The position numbers and the translations under genes are program-made. Shown here piece after piece: positions 1 to 9,410 of a DNA stretch of 64,000 bases. The notes below the pieces were generated by a model. It saw nothing but the letters and a program-made list of their open reading frames with translations. It searched no databases and was not told the origin of the DNA. Numbering within the stretch: position 1 is the first letter of the stretch; every line of letters starts with the position of its first letter. The stretch spans positions 1,240,001-1,304,000 of the forward strand of contig NZ_JAFBBR010000001.1 in the NCBI RefSeq assembly GCF_016907295.1, written 5' to 3'. This DNA comes from Microbacterium dextranolyticum. Its GTDB lineage: Bacteria; Actinomycetota; Actinomycetes; Actinomycetales; Microbacteriaceae.

Positions 1-61
1 GCTGAGGGCCTGCACCCGTTCCCGGCGTGATCGCATGCCGTGCGGCGTACGGACGGATGCC

Positions 62-67
62 TAGCCT
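62..67 (+). promoter_or_regulatory. -10 hexamer, acyl-CoA synthetase gene
   Basis: TAGCCT ends 6 nt before the ATG at 74, which would place the transcription start at or next to the start codon and give a leaderless mRNA. No clear -35 is visible. Confidence 0.55.
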
Positions 68-73
68 GGAGGG

Positions 74-1774
74 ATGACCGACCTCTCGACCCGGCCGTGG
101 CTCGCCTCGTATGCGGACGGGGTGCCCTCCGACATCGCACCGGTCGACCAGACCCTCGCCGACATGCTCGACGACGCGGTGATTCGCTACCCGAAGCGCC
201 CCGCCCTGGAGTTCTTCGGTGCCGTCACCAGCTACGGCCGGCTCGGCGAGGAGGTGGCCCGCGCTGCGGAGGGGCTCCGCCGACTCGGCGTGCGGCACGG
301 CGACCGGGTCGCGCTGATCCTGCCGAACTGTCCGCAGCACGTGGTGGCGTTCTACGCCGTCCAGCGCCTCGGCGCGATCGTCGTCGAGCACAATCCCCGG
401 TACACGCCGCCCGAGCTCCGGCATCTGTTCGAGGTGCACCATGCCCGCGTGGCCGTGGTCTGGGATGCGGTCGCCGACACGATCGCGGAGTTCCCCTCCG
501 ACATCCGTCCGGATCACATCGTGGCCGTGACGATGACCGATGCGATGCCGCGCACGACACGTGCCCTGTTGCGGCTGCCGCTGCCGAAGGCGCGTGCATC
601 GCGCGCCGCTCTGACGACACGCCCCACGGCCAAAGGCATCGTGTCGTGGCCGACGCTCATCGGTGGGCGCCGGGTCTCCCGACGTGTGGAGCGACCGGTC
701 CTCGACGACATCGCCGTGCTGCAGTTCACGAGCGGAACCACCGGTCGACCCAAAGCCGCTGTTCTCACGCATCGCAACCTCCGCTCCAACGCGGCACAGT
801 CCGAGGCATGGGTGCCGGACCTTCGCCGGGGCGAGGAGGTCTTCTACGGCGTCCTCCCGCTCTTCCACGCCTACGGATTGACGCTGTGCCTGACCACCGC
901 GATCTCGATCGGGGCGCGGATCGTGCTGTTTCCGACCTTCGATGTGGGACTCACTCTCACGGCGATGCGGCGCACACCGCCCACGTTCCTCCCCGCGGTG
1001 CCGCCGATCTACGACGCGCTCGCGCGGGCGACCGCCCGAGCCGGTATCGACCTCACGAGCCTGCGCAACGCGATCTCAGGCGCGATGTCTCTGCCCGAGG
1101 CGACGGTGGAGCGCTGGGAGCAGGCGACCGGAGGCATCCTCGTGGAGGGCTACGGCATGACCGAGTCCTCGCCGATCAGCATCGGCAACCCGATGGGGCC
1201 GCTGCGTCGACCGGGGACGGTGGGCGTGCCGTTCCCGAGCACCGAGATCCGCATCGTCGATCCGGACGACCCGTCGCTCGATCGGATGCCCGGTGAGGCG
1301 GGCGAACTCCTCGTTCGCGGCCCGCAGGTGTTCCGCGGGTACTGGAACCAGCCCGACGAGACAGCGCGCACCCTGCTGGCGGGAGGATGGCTGCGCACCG
1401 GCGACATCGTCGTCGCGGATGCCGACGGCTTCGTCACGGTCGTCGATCGGCTGAAGGAGCTGATCATCACGGGTGGTTTCAACATCAGCCCGAGCGAGGT
1501 CGAGAACGCACTGCTGCTCGACCCCGACGTGGTCGACGCCGCGGTCGTGGGGATACCTCGCCCGGACGGGAGCGAGGCGGTCACCGCCGCCGTCGTGCTG
1601 AGCGAGGGGGCGACGTTCTCCGCGGACCGTCTGCGCGAGCACGCGCGACAGCACCTGACGGGCTACAAGGTGCCGCGCTCGTTCGAGCAGTTCGACGTGC
1701 TGCCGCGCTCCCTCGTCGGCAAGGTGGTTCGCCGCGAGGTGCGCGAAGAGATCGTCCGCCGTCGTCAGGCGTGA
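74..1774 (+). CDS. Long-chain acyl-CoA synthetase / AMP-dependent ligase
   Basis: A 566-residue member of the ANL adenylating superfamily, expected to activate a fatty or other carboxylic acid to the acyl-AMP and then transfer it to coenzyme A in the cytoplasm. The phosphate-binding loop FTSGTTGRPKAAVLTHRN lies near residue 218, the GYGMTES motif near 359, and the C-terminal hinge and core motif DRLKELIITGGFNISPSEVE near 457. Length is normal for a FadD-type enzyme. The ATG at 74 follows a -10 hexamer by 6 nt, so the message is probably leaderless. The exact acid substrate cannot be read from sequence. The gene stands alone and the following gene has its own promoter. Confidence 0.9.
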   Translation: MTDLSTRPWLASYADGVPSDIAPVDQTLADMLDDAVIRYPKRPALEFFGAVTSYGRLGEEVARAAEGLRRLGVRHGDRVALILPNCPQHVVAFYAVQRLGAIVVEHNPRYTPPELRHLFEVHHARVAVVWDAVADTIAEFPSDIRPDHIVAVTMTDAMPRTTRALLRLPLPKARASRAALTTRPTAKGIVSWPTLIGGRRVSRRVERPVLDDIAVLQFTSGTTGRPKAAVLTHRNLRSNAAQSEAWVPDLRRGEEVFYGVLPLFHAYGLTLCLTTAISIGARIVLFPTFDVGLTLTAMRRTPPTFLPAVPPIYDALARATARAGIDLTSLRNAISGAMSLPEATVERWEQATGGILVEGYGMTESSPISIGNPMGPLRRPGTVGVPFPSTEIRIVDPDDPSLDRMPGEAGELLVRGPQVFRGYWNQPDETARTLLAGGWLRTGDIVVADADGFVTVVDRLKELIITGGFNISPSEVENALLLDPDVVDAAVVGIPRPDGSEAVTAAVVLSEGATFSADRLREHARQHLTGYKVPRSFEQFDVLPRSLVGKVVRREVREEIVRRRQA

Positions 1775-1825
1775 CAGCGCTGCGATACGGTGCCGCCCGT
1801 TCCCGGCGAGGCCATTCGGCATCGC

Positions 1826-1831
1826 TAGGAT
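1826..1831 (+). promoter_or_regulatory. -10 hexamer, CE4 lipoprotein gene
   Basis: TAGGAT lies about 64 nt upstream of the ATG at 1896. In contrast to many neighbours this mRNA would have a leader, and GGGGGA at about 1885-1890 can serve as ribosome binding site. Confidence 0.4.
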
Positions 1832-1895
1832 GTGGCCGCGGGCGACCGGCGAGACAGATCGGATCGCGGGTCGCGCCATCGACCGGGGGAGAACC

Positions 1896-2852
1896 ATGCG
1901 CCACGACGCTGTGGGGCGGCGTGCCGCCCTGCTCGCGCTCGGCGCCGTCGGGCTGACCGCGCTCTCGGCGTGCGCAGCCCGCCCCTCCCGTGCACCGCGC
2001 CCGCGAGCGTCGCCCACGTCGATCATCGCCCCGCCACGCCCGAGTGCGTCGACGCAGCCGTCGGGGGCTCCGACCGCCGTTCCGATCCACTCGCCGGCCA
2101 GTGCGGGACCGCCGCGGCACCCCGATCCTTCGACGGCTCCGCCCGACCTCGATGCGCTCGCCGCCGGGGTGGCGGGGCGCACCCCGACGGCGTGGGGCAC
2201 GGATCTGCCGGGCATCCGCCGCACGCTCGACGCCCCATACGACACCGACGGTGCGGCGCGGATCGCCCTCACTTTCGACGCCTGCGGCGGCTCGCGGGGC
2301 CGCGGGTACGACTCCGCGCTCATCGAGGGGCTGATGGCGGCACAGGTCCCCGCGACACTGTTCCTGAACTCGCGATGGATCGCCGCGAACACGGCTGTCG
2401 CCGCACAGCTCGTCGGGAATCCGCTGTTCTCGATCGGCAACCACGGGACCGCCCATGTGCCTCTGTCGGTGACGGGTCGGGCTGCCTACGACATCCCCGG
2501 CACCGGGTCTGCACGGGAGGCGCTGGACGAGGTCTGGGGGAACCACGAGAACCTGCGCCTGCTCATCGGGCGCCCGCCGACGATGTTCCGTGCGGGGACG
2601 GCGCACTACGACGACATCGCGGTCGGGCTCGTCCGCGCACTGGGGGAGCAGCCCGTGGGCTTTTCCGTCAACGGCGACGGGGGCGCGACGTACTCGGCGG
2701 CGACCGTGCGCTCCGAGGTGGGAACCGCCACGGCGGGTGCGATCGTCCTCGCGCACATGAATCAGCCCTCGTCGGGCACCGCCGCCGGGATGCTCCGCGC
2801 GATCGGCGACCTCCGGGCGCGCGGGGTCCGGTTCGTCCACGTGGACGCCTGA
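1896..2852 (+). CDS. Polysaccharide deacetylase-family (CE4) lipoprotein
   Basis: A 318-residue secreted protein. The N-terminus has a twin-arginine-like RR pair, a hydrophobic stretch and a lipobox LSAC with the cysteine near residue 28, so it is predicted to be lipid-anchored outside the membrane. A Pro/Ser/Thr-rich linker follows. The catalytic half contains ALTFDACGG near residue 125, a variant of the NodB motif 1 (TFDDG), and NHGTAH near 186, matching the metal-binding H-x3-H motif. Family role is metal-dependent N- or O-deacetylation of cell-wall or surface polysaccharide; the substrate is unknown. The ATG at 1896 was chosen over an in-frame GTG/ATG further upstream because it is preceded by a GGGGGA site and begins a clean lipoprotein signal. 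Confidence 0.82.
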   Translation: MRHDAVGRRAALLALGAVGLTALSACAARPSRAPRPRASPTSIIAPPRPSASTQPSGAPTAVPIHSPASAGPPRHPDPSTAPPDLDALAAGVAGRTPTAWGTDLPGIRRTLDAPYDTDGAARIALTFDACGGSRGRGYDSALIEGLMAAQVPATLFLNSRWIAANTAVAAQLVGNPLFSIGNHGTAHVPLSVTGRAAYDIPGTGSAREALDEVWGNHENLRLLIGRPPTMFRAGTAHYDDIAVGLVRALGEQPVGFSVNGDGGATYSAATVRSEVGTATAGAIVLAHMNQPSSGTAAGMLRAIGDLRARGVRFVHVDA

Positions 2853-2883
2853 GCGAGCCCGCCGCCCTGTCGGATGCCCGCCG

Positions 2884-2889
2884 TAGACT
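2884..2889 (+). promoter_or_regulatory. -10 hexamer, dnaE
   Basis: TAGACT ends 6 nt before the GTG at 2896, predicting a leaderless dnaE mRNA. The 17 bases upstream resemble the uvrA promoter (TGTCGGA then GCCC in the same register). Confidence 0.6.
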
Positions 2890-2895
2890 CGACGG

Positions 2896-5800
2896 GTGGC
2901 ATCCGATTCCTTCGTTCATCTGCACGTGCACAGCGAGTACTCGATGCTCGATGGCGCCGCGAAGATCGGCGCGATGACGCAGGCGGCCGCCGACTACGGG
3001 ATGCCCGCGATCGCCGTCACCGACCACGGCAACACCTTCGCGGCGTTCGAGTTCTACAAGGCCGCAAAGGCCGTCGGCGTGAAGCCCATCATCGGCCTCG
3101 AGGCGTACGTCACACCCGGCACGCACCGCAGCGACAAGTCCCGTGTGGCCTGGGGTTCGCCCGACCAGAAGAGCGACGACGTCTCGGGTTCCGGCGCCTA
3201 CACCCATATGACGCTGTGGAGCCAGTCGACCGAGGGCATGCACAACCTCTTCCGACTGAGCTCGCGATCGAGCATGGAGGGCTACTACTTCAAGCCGCGC
3301 ATGGACCGCGAGCTGCTGCAGACCTACGGCAAGGGTCTGATCGCGACGACGGGATGCCCGTCGGGCGAGGTCCAGACCCGTCTGCGCCTCGGGCAGTACG
3401 ACGCGGCGCGCGCGGCGGCGGCGGAGTTCCAGGACATCTTCGGCAAGGAGAACTACTTCGCCGAGATCATGGATCATGGGCTCTCCATCGAGCGTCGTGT
3501 CATGACCGACCTGATCCGTCTGTCGAAAGACCTCGACATCCCCCTGGTCGCCACCAACGACTCGCACTACACCCATCAGCACGAGGCCGATGCGCATGAG
3601 GCGCTGCTGTGCGTGCAGTCGGGCTCGACGCTCGACGACCCGAACCGGTTCAAGTTCGACGGCGACGGCTACTACATCAAGACCGCAGGCGAGATGCGCC
3701 AGCTCTTCCGCGACCACCCGGAGGCCTGCGACAACACCCTGCTCATCGCCGAGCGGTGCGAGGTCGAGTTCAACACGTCGGCCAACTACATGCCGCGCTT
3801 CCCGGTTCCCGACGGCGAGACCGAGGACAGCTGGCTGATCAAAGAGGTCGAGAACGGACTGCAGTACCGGTACCCCGGCGGCATCCCCGACAAGGTCCGC
3901 GCTCAGGCCGAGTACGAGACCGGCATCATCCTGCAGATGGGGTTTCCGGGGTACTTCCTCGTCGTCGCCGACTTCATCAACTGGGCCAAGAACAACGGCA
4001 TCCGGGTGGGACCGGGGCGCGGCTCGGGGGCCGGCTCGATGGTCGCCTACGCGATGCGCATCACCGATCTCGACCCGCTCGAGCACGGCCTGATCTTCGA
4101 GCGCTTCCTCAACCCCGACCGCGTCTCGATGCCCGACTTCGACGTCGACTTCGACGACCGTCGCCGCGGCGAGGTGATCGAGTACGTCACCGAGAAGTAC
4201 GGGTCGGAGCGCGTCGCGCAGATCGTCACCTACGGCACGATCAAGTCGAAGCAGGCGCTGAAAGATGCCGGTCGCGTGCTCGGCTTCCCGTTCAGCATGG
4301 GGGAGCGGCTGACCAAGGCGATGCCGCCGGCGGTCATGGGCAAGGACATGGAGCTCGGCGGCATGTTCGACCCCGAGCACAAACGGTACAAAGAGGCGAG
4401 CGAGTTCCGTGCGCTGATCGAGAGCGACCCGGACGCGAAGACCGTGTTCGACCGCGCGCTCGGTCTCGAAGGCCTGAAGCGCCAATGGGGCGTGCACGCC
4501 GCCGGTGTCATCATGTCGAGCGCCCCGCTGCTGGACATCATCCCGATCATGCGCCGTGAGCAGGACGGCCAGATCGTCACGCAGTTCGACTATCCGTCGT
4601 GCGAGACGCTCGGTCTGATCAAGATGGACTTCCTGGGGCTGCGCAACCTCACGATCATCTCGGACGCCCTCGAGAACATCCGGATGAACCGGGGCGAAGA
4701 GCTCGACCTCGAACACCTGCCGCTCGATGACCGTCCCGCGTACGACCTGCTCACGCGCGGCGACACTCTGGGGGTGTTCCAGCTCGACGGCGGCCCGATG
4801 CGCGCGCTGCTGCGGCTCATGAAGCCCGACAACTTCGAGGACATCTCGGCCGTCATCGCGCTCTACCGCCCCGGCCCCATGGGCGCGAACTCGCACACGA
4901 ACTACGCGCTCCGCAAGAACGGGCTGCAGCCGATCACCCCGATCCACCCCGAGCTCGAAGAGCCCCTCAAAGAGATCCTCTCGACGACCTACGGCCTGAT
5001 CATCTATCAGGAGCAGGTCATGGCGATCGCTCAGAAGGTCGCCGGGTTCTCGCTCGGCCAGGCCGACATCCTGCGCCGCGCGATGGGCAAGAAGAAGAAA
5101 TCGGAGCTCGACAAGCAGTACGAGGGCTTCTCGGGCGGTATGAAGGAACGCGGATTCGGCGAGGACGCGATCCAGGCGCTCTGGGACATCCTGCTCCCCT
5201 TCTCGGACTACGCGTTCAACAAGGCGCACTCCGCCGCATACGGTCTGGTCTCGTACTGGACGGCGTACCTCAAGGAGCACTATCCCGCCGAGTACATGGC
5301 GGCGCTGCTGACGAGCGTCGGCGACTCGAAGGACAAGATGGCGGTCTACCTCAACGAGTGCCGTCGCATGGGCATCAAGGTCCTTCCTCCGGATGTCGGC
5401 GAGTCCATCCGGTTCTTCGCCGCCGTCGGGGAGGACATCCGCTTCGGGCTCGGTGCCGTCCGCAACGTCGGTGCCAACGTCGTCGACGGCATCGTCGCAG
5501 CCCGCGAGGACGGGGCATACGCGTCCTTCCACGACTTCCTCGACAAAGCGCCGATGCACGTCGCCAACAAGCGCACGGTCGAATCCCTCATCAAGGCGGG
5601 GGCGTTCGACTCGATGGGTGACACGCGCCGTGCCCTCATGGAGATCCACGAGGACGCCGTCGAGGCGGCTGTCGATCGCAAGCGCAACGAGGCGCAGGGT
5701 GCGATCGGCTTCGATTTCGACAGCCTCTACGACGCTGCGGAGGAGGCGGTGCCGGCCAAGGTGCCGGCTCGTCCGGAGTGGACGAAGAAGGACAAGCTGG

Positions 5801-6414
5801 CCTTCGAACGCGAGATGCTCGGGCTCTACGTGTCGGACCATCCTCTGGCGGGCCTCGAGATCCCGCTCGCCAAGCACGCGTCCACGTCGATCCACGATCT
5901 GCTCTCCGATGAGGCCGTGGACGACGGCGACATCGTGACGGTCGCGGGGCTCGTCACCAGCGTGCAGCACCGTGTCGCCAAGCAGAGCGGCAACCCCTAC
6001 GGCATGATCACGGTCGAGGACTTCAACGGCGAGGTCACCGTGATGTTCATGGGCAAGACCTACACGGAGTTCCAATCGCTGCTCGTCGCCGACAGCATCC
6101 TCGTTGTCCGCGGGCGGGTGTCGCGGCGCGACGACGGGCTCAATCTGCACGGTCAGTCGGCGTTCGTGCCGGATCTCGGTTCGATGGATGCCTCCGGCCC
6201 GCTCGTTCTGCTCATGCCCGAGCACCGCGCCACCGAGACCACGGTGGGCGAGCTCGCGCGGGTCTTCGAACGTCATCCCGGCGAGACGGAGATCACTCTG
6301 AAGCTCCACAAGGGCGGTGTCGCCAAGGTTTTCGATGTCCCCGCCCGGGTGGGTGTCTCCGTCGACCTGTACGGCGAGCTGAAGGGCCTGCTCGGGCCGC
6401 AGTGCCTCGGCTGA
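2896..6414 (+). CDS. dnaE: DNA polymerase III subunit alpha
   Basis: The 1172-residue replicative polymerase, which extends both strands at the fork. The N-terminal PHP domain begins at once with HLHVHSEYSMLDGA (metal-site histidines near residues 6-10). The family C polymerase active site PDFDVDFDD is near residue 413, helix-hairpin-helix elements follow after residue 800, and an OB-fold lies at roughly 1010-1090. Length is standard for actinobacterial DnaE1 and no intein is present. The GTG start sits 6 nt after a TAGACT hexamer, so translation is probably leaderless. The preceding gene ends 43 nt upstream. Confidence 0.97.
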   Translation: MASDSFVHLHVHSEYSMLDGAAKIGAMTQAAADYGMPAIAVTDHGNTFAAFEFYKAAKAVGVKPIIGLEAYVTPGTHRSDKSRVAWGSPDQKSDDVSGSGAYTHMTLWSQSTEGMHNLFRLSSRSSMEGYYFKPRMDRELLQTYGKGLIATTGCPSGEVQTRLRLGQYDAARAAAAEFQDIFGKENYFAEIMDHGLSIERRVMTDLIRLSKDLDIPLVATNDSHYTHQHEADAHEALLCVQSGSTLDDPNRFKFDGDGYYIKTAGEMRQLFRDHPEACDNTLLIAERCEVEFNTSANYMPRFPVPDGETEDSWLIKEVENGLQYRYPGGIPDKVRAQAEYETGIILQMGFPGYFLVVADFINWAKNNGIRVGPGRGSGAGSMVAYAMRITDLDPLEHGLIFERFLNPDRVSMPDFDVDFDDRRRGEVIEYVTEKYGSERVAQIVTYGTIKSKQALKDAGRVLGFPFSMGERLTKAMPPAVMGKDMELGGMFDPEHKRYKEASEFRALIESDPDAKTVFDRALGLEGLKRQWGVHAAGVIMSSAPLLDIIPIMRREQDGQIVTQFDYPSCETLGLIKMDFLGLRNLTIISDALENIRMNRGEELDLEHLPLDDRPAYDLLTRGDTLGVFQLDGGPMRALLRLMKPDNFEDISAVIALYRPGPMGANSHTNYALRKNGLQPITPIHPELEEPLKEILSTTYGLIIYQEQVMAIAQKVAGFSLGQADILRRAMGKKKKSELDKQYEGFSGGMKERGFGEDAIQALWDILLPFSDYAFNKAHSAAYGLVSYWTAYLKEHYPAEYMAALLTSVGDSKDKMAVYLNECRRMGIKVLPPDVGESIRFFAAVGEDIRFGLGAVRNVGANVVDGIVAAREDGAYASFHDFLDKAPMHVANKRTVESLIKAGAFDSMGDTRRALMEIHEDAVEAAVDRKRNEAQGAIGFDFDSLYDAAEEAVPAKVPARPEWTKKDKLAFEREMLGLYVSDHPLAGLEIPLAKHASTSIHDLLSDEAVDDGDIVTVAGLVTSVQHRVAKQSGNPYGMITVEDFNGEVTVMFMGKTYTEFQSLLVADSILVVRGRVSRRDDGLNLHGQSAFVPDLGSMDASGPLVLLMPEHRATETTVGELARVFERHPGETEITLKLHKGGVAKVFDVPARVGVSVDLYGELKGLLGPQCLG

Positions 6415-6479
6415 GTCCGAGGCGCGCCCGCCGCGACGATCGGTGCGGCGGATGCCCGAGAGCGCCAAGGCTCGACGGG

Positions 6480-6485
6480 TAAGAT
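6480..6485 (+). promoter_or_regulatory. -10 hexamer, membrane protein gene at 6523
   Basis: TAAGAT lies 37 nt upstream of the GTG at 6523, leaving a leader of about 30 nt that contains the ribosome binding site GAAGGA at about 6508-6513. Confidence 0.45.
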
Positions 6486-6522
6486 CTCACACGACCAGAC
6501 CGTCGCGGAAGGACCGATCATC

Positions 6523-7524
6523 GTGACCGACGAGAAGTACGCCCCCGAGTCCGCAGAGACTCCCCAGGACTCCGCTGCGGTGACGTCCGTTCCCGAGGAG
6601 ACCCCGGACCCCGATGTGACGTTCGCATCCGTCGCGAACGCCTTCGCGGCCGCCACCGACGGCCCGGATGGTGTCGATCAGAGTGCCCCGCCGCAGTACG
6701 GCGTGGGTCCGTTCTCCGTCCGCGAAGTCGCGCTCGGCGGGGTCTGGGTCGTCGCGTTCATCGTCTCGTTCTTCCCCATCTTCGGCGAGCTCGTCGGGAG
6801 CCGCACGGTGTGGAGCGGGGGCATCGACTGGGTGCTCACCATCGGCACTCCGACCGTGGCGGTGTTCCTGCTGCTCCTGCGTCGCCTCTCCCCTCAGGGC
6901 ATCCGGCGCGTCGGCTCGCTCGGCATCGATCAGTTCGCCTCGGTCGCGTTCTCGGTGTCCGCCATCATCTGGCTCGGCATCCTCTGGTCGGCGTTCGTGT
7001 CGCTCGCGGGGCAGAGGCTGTTCGTGGCGACCTGGGTCGTGTGGGTCGAGTTCATCCTCATGCTCGCCGGCGTGCTGCTGACAGTGTTCGCGCCCCTGTT
7101 CCCCACGATCGGCGAGGACTTCCGCCACCGTCCCGAGGTCGTCGCACACCGCTTCGCCAGCCCCGCGCGCCCCGTCGTCGCGCGCCCTGTGACCGAGCGC
7201 CCGACGCACGCCGCCGCGCCCGCTGCGACCGCGCCGACCGAGGGCGAGCCGTCGAGCTCGGTGTCGGACGAGACCGTCGCCTTCTCGCCGCAGGACACCG
7301 CCGCTGTCGCCGAGGTGATCAGCGCGCCGCCCGCGTCGCAGGCGTTCTGGGCGCTCGCCCCCGTCGACCGCGCGGTCGTCGACGACGCAGGCCAGCCGCT
7401 CTTCACGATCGGTCCCACCGCATGGGCGCTGGTCATCGAGGACCGCGGCGACAGCTTCGTGGTGCGTCACGAGGACGGCCGCATCGGCTACCTCACCGAC
7501 GTCTCCGGTGTGACGCGCGGCTGA
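6523..7524 (+). CDS. Membrane protein with C-terminal SH3-like segment, unknown function
   Basis: A 333-residue protein I do not recognise by name. An acidic, Ser/Pro/Asp-rich cytoplasmic N-terminus of about 65 residues is followed by four hydrophobic segments near residues 70-88, 104-122, 138-156 and 166-188. Next comes an Ala/Pro-rich linker and a short C-terminal region (about 275-333) with alternating strand-like pattern ending RIGYLTDVSGV, which looks like a small beta-barrel or SH3-like module. The GTG start has GAAGGA upstream. It lies between dnaE and hisD, each with its own promoter, so context gives no function. Confidence 0.7.
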   Translation: MTDEKYAPESAETPQDSAAVTSVPEETPDPDVTFASVANAFAAATDGPDGVDQSAPPQYGVGPFSVREVALGGVWVVAFIVSFFPIFGELVGSRTVWSGGIDWVLTIGTPTVAVFLLLLRRLSPQGIRRVGSLGIDQFASVAFSVSAIIWLGILWSAFVSLAGQRLFVATWVVWVEFILMLAGVLLTVFAPLFPTIGEDFRHRPEVVAHRFASPARPVVARPVTERPTHAAAPAATAPTEGEPSSSVSDETVAFSPQDTAAVAEVISAPPASQAFWALAPVDRAVVDDAGQPLFTIGPTAWALVIEDRGDSFVVRHEDGRIGYLTDVSGVTRG

Positions 7525-7542
7525 TCGCCGACGCCGTAGCGC

Positions 7543-7548
7543 TAGCCT
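7543..7548 (+). promoter_or_regulatory. -10 hexamer, hisD
   Basis: TAGCCT ends 6 nt before the ATG at 7555, predicting a leaderless mRNA for hisD and the downstream nrdR. Confidence 0.6.
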
Positions 7549-7554
7549 GGACGG

Positions 7555-8865
7555 ATGCTCCGCACGATCGATCTCCGCGGCCGTGACCTCACGACCGCCG
7601 AGCTGCTCGCCTCCGTTCCACGCGCCCAGGCGGCGCGCTCCCAGGCGTTGAGCGCCGCGGCCGACATCGTCTCCGATGTCCAGCATCGTGGTGAGGAGGC
7701 CCTGCGCGAGCAGGCCGATCGTTTCGACGCCGTGACGGGACACGAGATCCGTGTGCCCGCAGAGCACTTCGACGAGGCGCTCGAACGTCTCGACCCTGGT
7801 GTGCGGGCCGCGCTCGATGAAGCGATCCGTCGCGTGCGGATCGCGTCGGCCGCCCAGGTGCCGCCGCCGTCCACGACCGAGCTCGGTCCCGGCGCGCGCG
7901 TCGAACAGCGGTGGCAGCCGGTCCGGCGCGCCGGGGTGTACGTGCCGGGCGGCAAAGCGGTCTACCCGTCGAGCGTCGTGATGAACGTCGTGCCCGCACA
8001 GGTCGCGGGCGTCGGCGAGGTCGCGCTCGCGTCACCGCCGCAGGCCGAGTTCGGCGGTCGTGTGCACCCCGACATCCTCGCCGCCGCGAAGCTCCTCGGC
8101 GTCACCGAGGTGTACGCCATGGGGGGTGCGGGGGCCGTCGGCGCCTACGCCTTCGGCGTCGAGAGCATCGGACTGGAACCGGTGGACGTCGTCACCGGGC
8201 CGGGGAACAACTTCGTCGCCGCCGCCAAGCGTGCCGTCGCTGGCGTCGTCGGCACGGACTCCGAGGCCGGCGCGACCGAGATTCTGATCGTCGCCGACGA
8301 CGCCGCCGACGCCGCTCTGGTCGCCGTCGACCTCATCAGCCAGGCGGAGCACGACGAACAGGCATCCGCGGTGCTCGTCACGCCGTCCGAGGATCTCGCC
8401 CGCGCGACCCGGGCCGAGGTGGAGCGTCGGGTCGTGGCCACCCGCAACGGCGCCCGTGCCGCCGTGGCGCTCGACGGCGCCCAATCGGCGATCGTCCTGG
8501 TCGACGATCTCGCCGCCGCGACGGCGTTCAGCAACGCCTACGCCCCCGAGCACCTCGAGCTGCACCTGCGCGATCCTCACCCGGAGGAGTTCGTGAACGC
8601 CGGTGCCGTCTTCGTCGGCGCGTTCTCGCCGGTGAGTCTCGGCGACTACCTCGCGGGCAGCAATCACGTGCTGCCGACGGGAGGCCAGGCGCGGTATGCC
8701 TCGGGATTGTCCGCGTCGACGTTCCTGCGACCGCAGCAGGTCATCGCGTACGACCGTGCCGCGCTCGAGGCCGTCCACGACGACATCGTGGCTCTCGCCG
8801 TCGCCGAAGCGCTGCCCGCGCACGGTGAGGCCGTCACGGCGCGCTTCGCCGGAACGGAGCACTGA
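7555..8865 (+). CDS. hisD: Histidinol dehydrogenase
   Basis: 436 residues. Catalyses the last two steps of histidine synthesis, NAD-dependent and zinc-dependent oxidation of L-histidinol to L-histidine via histidinal. The family signatures are intact: [19 protein letters not shown] near residue 122, [12 protein letters not shown] near 217, and [10 protein letters not shown] (zinc ligand and active-site histidine region) near 262. Length is normal. The gene is separated from other his genes and followed after 4 nt by nrdR, so the two are probably cotranscribed from the leaderless promoter at 7543. Confidence 0.97.
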   Translation: MLRTIDLRGRDLTTAELLASVPRAQAARSQALSAAADIVSDVQHRGEEALREQADRFDAVTGHEIRVPAEHFDEALERLDPGVRAALDEAIRRVRIASAAQVPPPSTTELGPGARVEQRWQPVRRAGVYVPGGKAVYPSSVVMNVVPAQVAGVGEVALASPPQAEFGGRVHPDILAAAKLLGVTEVYAMGGAGAVGAYAFGVESIGLEPVDVVTGPGNNFVAAAKRAVAGVVGTDSEAGATEILIVADDAADAALVAVDLISQAEHDEQASAVLVTPSEDLARATRAEVERRVVATRNGARAAVALDGAQSAIVLVDDLAAATAFSNAYAPEHLELHLRDPHPEEFVNAGAVFVGAFSPVSLGDYLAGSNHVLPTGGQARYASGLSASTFLRPQQVIAYDRAALEAVHDDIVALAVAEALPAHGEAVTARFAGTEH

Positions 8866-8869
8866 GACC

Positions 8870-9343
8870 GTGCACTGCCCGTTCTGCCGTCACGCCGACT
8901 CGCGCGTGATCGACTCGCGCACGAGCGACGACGGCTTGAGCATCCGGCGCCGCCGCCAGTGCCCGCAGTGCGGTGGACGCTTCACGACGATCGAGACGGC
9001 GAGCCTGAACGTCATCAAGCGATCCGGAGTCATCGAGCCGTTCAGCCGCGAGAAGGTCATGTCGGGCGTCCGCAAAGCGTGCCAGGGGCGGCCGGTGACC
9101 GAGGCCGACCTCGCCGTCCTGGCGCAGGTGGTGGAGGAGGCGGTGCGGCAGACCGGTGCCTCGCAGATCGACACCAACGAGATCGGTCTCACGATCCTGG
9201 GCCCGCTGCGTGATCTGGACGAGGTCGCCTACCTGCGCTTCGCGAGCGTCTATCAGGCGTTCGACTCCCTCGAGGACTTCGAGGCGTCCATCGCTCAGCT
9301 GCGCGCGGATCACGAGGCGGCGGCGCGCGGCGAGGCCGGCTGA
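8870..9343 (+). CDS. nrdR: Transcriptional repressor NrdR
   Basis: 157 residues. NrdR senses ATP/dATP and represses ribonucleotide reductase genes at NrdR boxes. The N-terminal zinc ribbon is intact with cysteine pairs CPFC (residues 3-6) and CPQC (near 31-34), followed by the ATP-cone domain from about residue 46 ([16 protein letters not shown]) to 135. The start is the GTG at 8870, 4 nt after the hisD stop and in frame with a longer open frame that would give an unrelated basic N-terminus, so the short start is chosen. Coupling of nrdR to a biosynthetic gene is common in this group. Confidence 0.96.
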   Translation: MHCPFCRHADSRVIDSRTSDDGLSIRRRRQCPQCGGRFTTIETASLNVIKRSGVIEPFSREKVMSGVRKACQGRPVTEADLAVLAQVVEEAVRQTGASQIDTNEIGLTILGPLRDLDEVAYLRFASVYQAFDSLEDFEASIAQLRADHEAAARGEAG

Positions 9344-9396
9344 CCCCGCGTCTTTTCTCCGGGGCGGTGCGTCGTCGGAGGTGCTGGCGATCCCTC

Positions 9397-9402
9397 TAGG
9401 CT
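9397..9402 (+). promoter_or_regulatory. -10 hexamer, pyrD
   Basis: TAGGCT ends 8 nt before the ATG at 9411. This fits a leaderless or near-leaderless mRNA, although GAGGGG at 9404-9409 between hexamer and start could also act as a very close ribosome binding site. Confidence 0.5.
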
Positions 9403-9410
9403 GAGGGGCG

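Noticed and set aside
2668..6468. Very long open frame antisense to dnaE, with similar ones opposite uvrB and uvrA
   Set aside because: These are the usual stop-free antisense frames of high-GC codon bias. Their products are rich in Arg, Asp, His and Val without any domain, and the plus-strand genes are certain.
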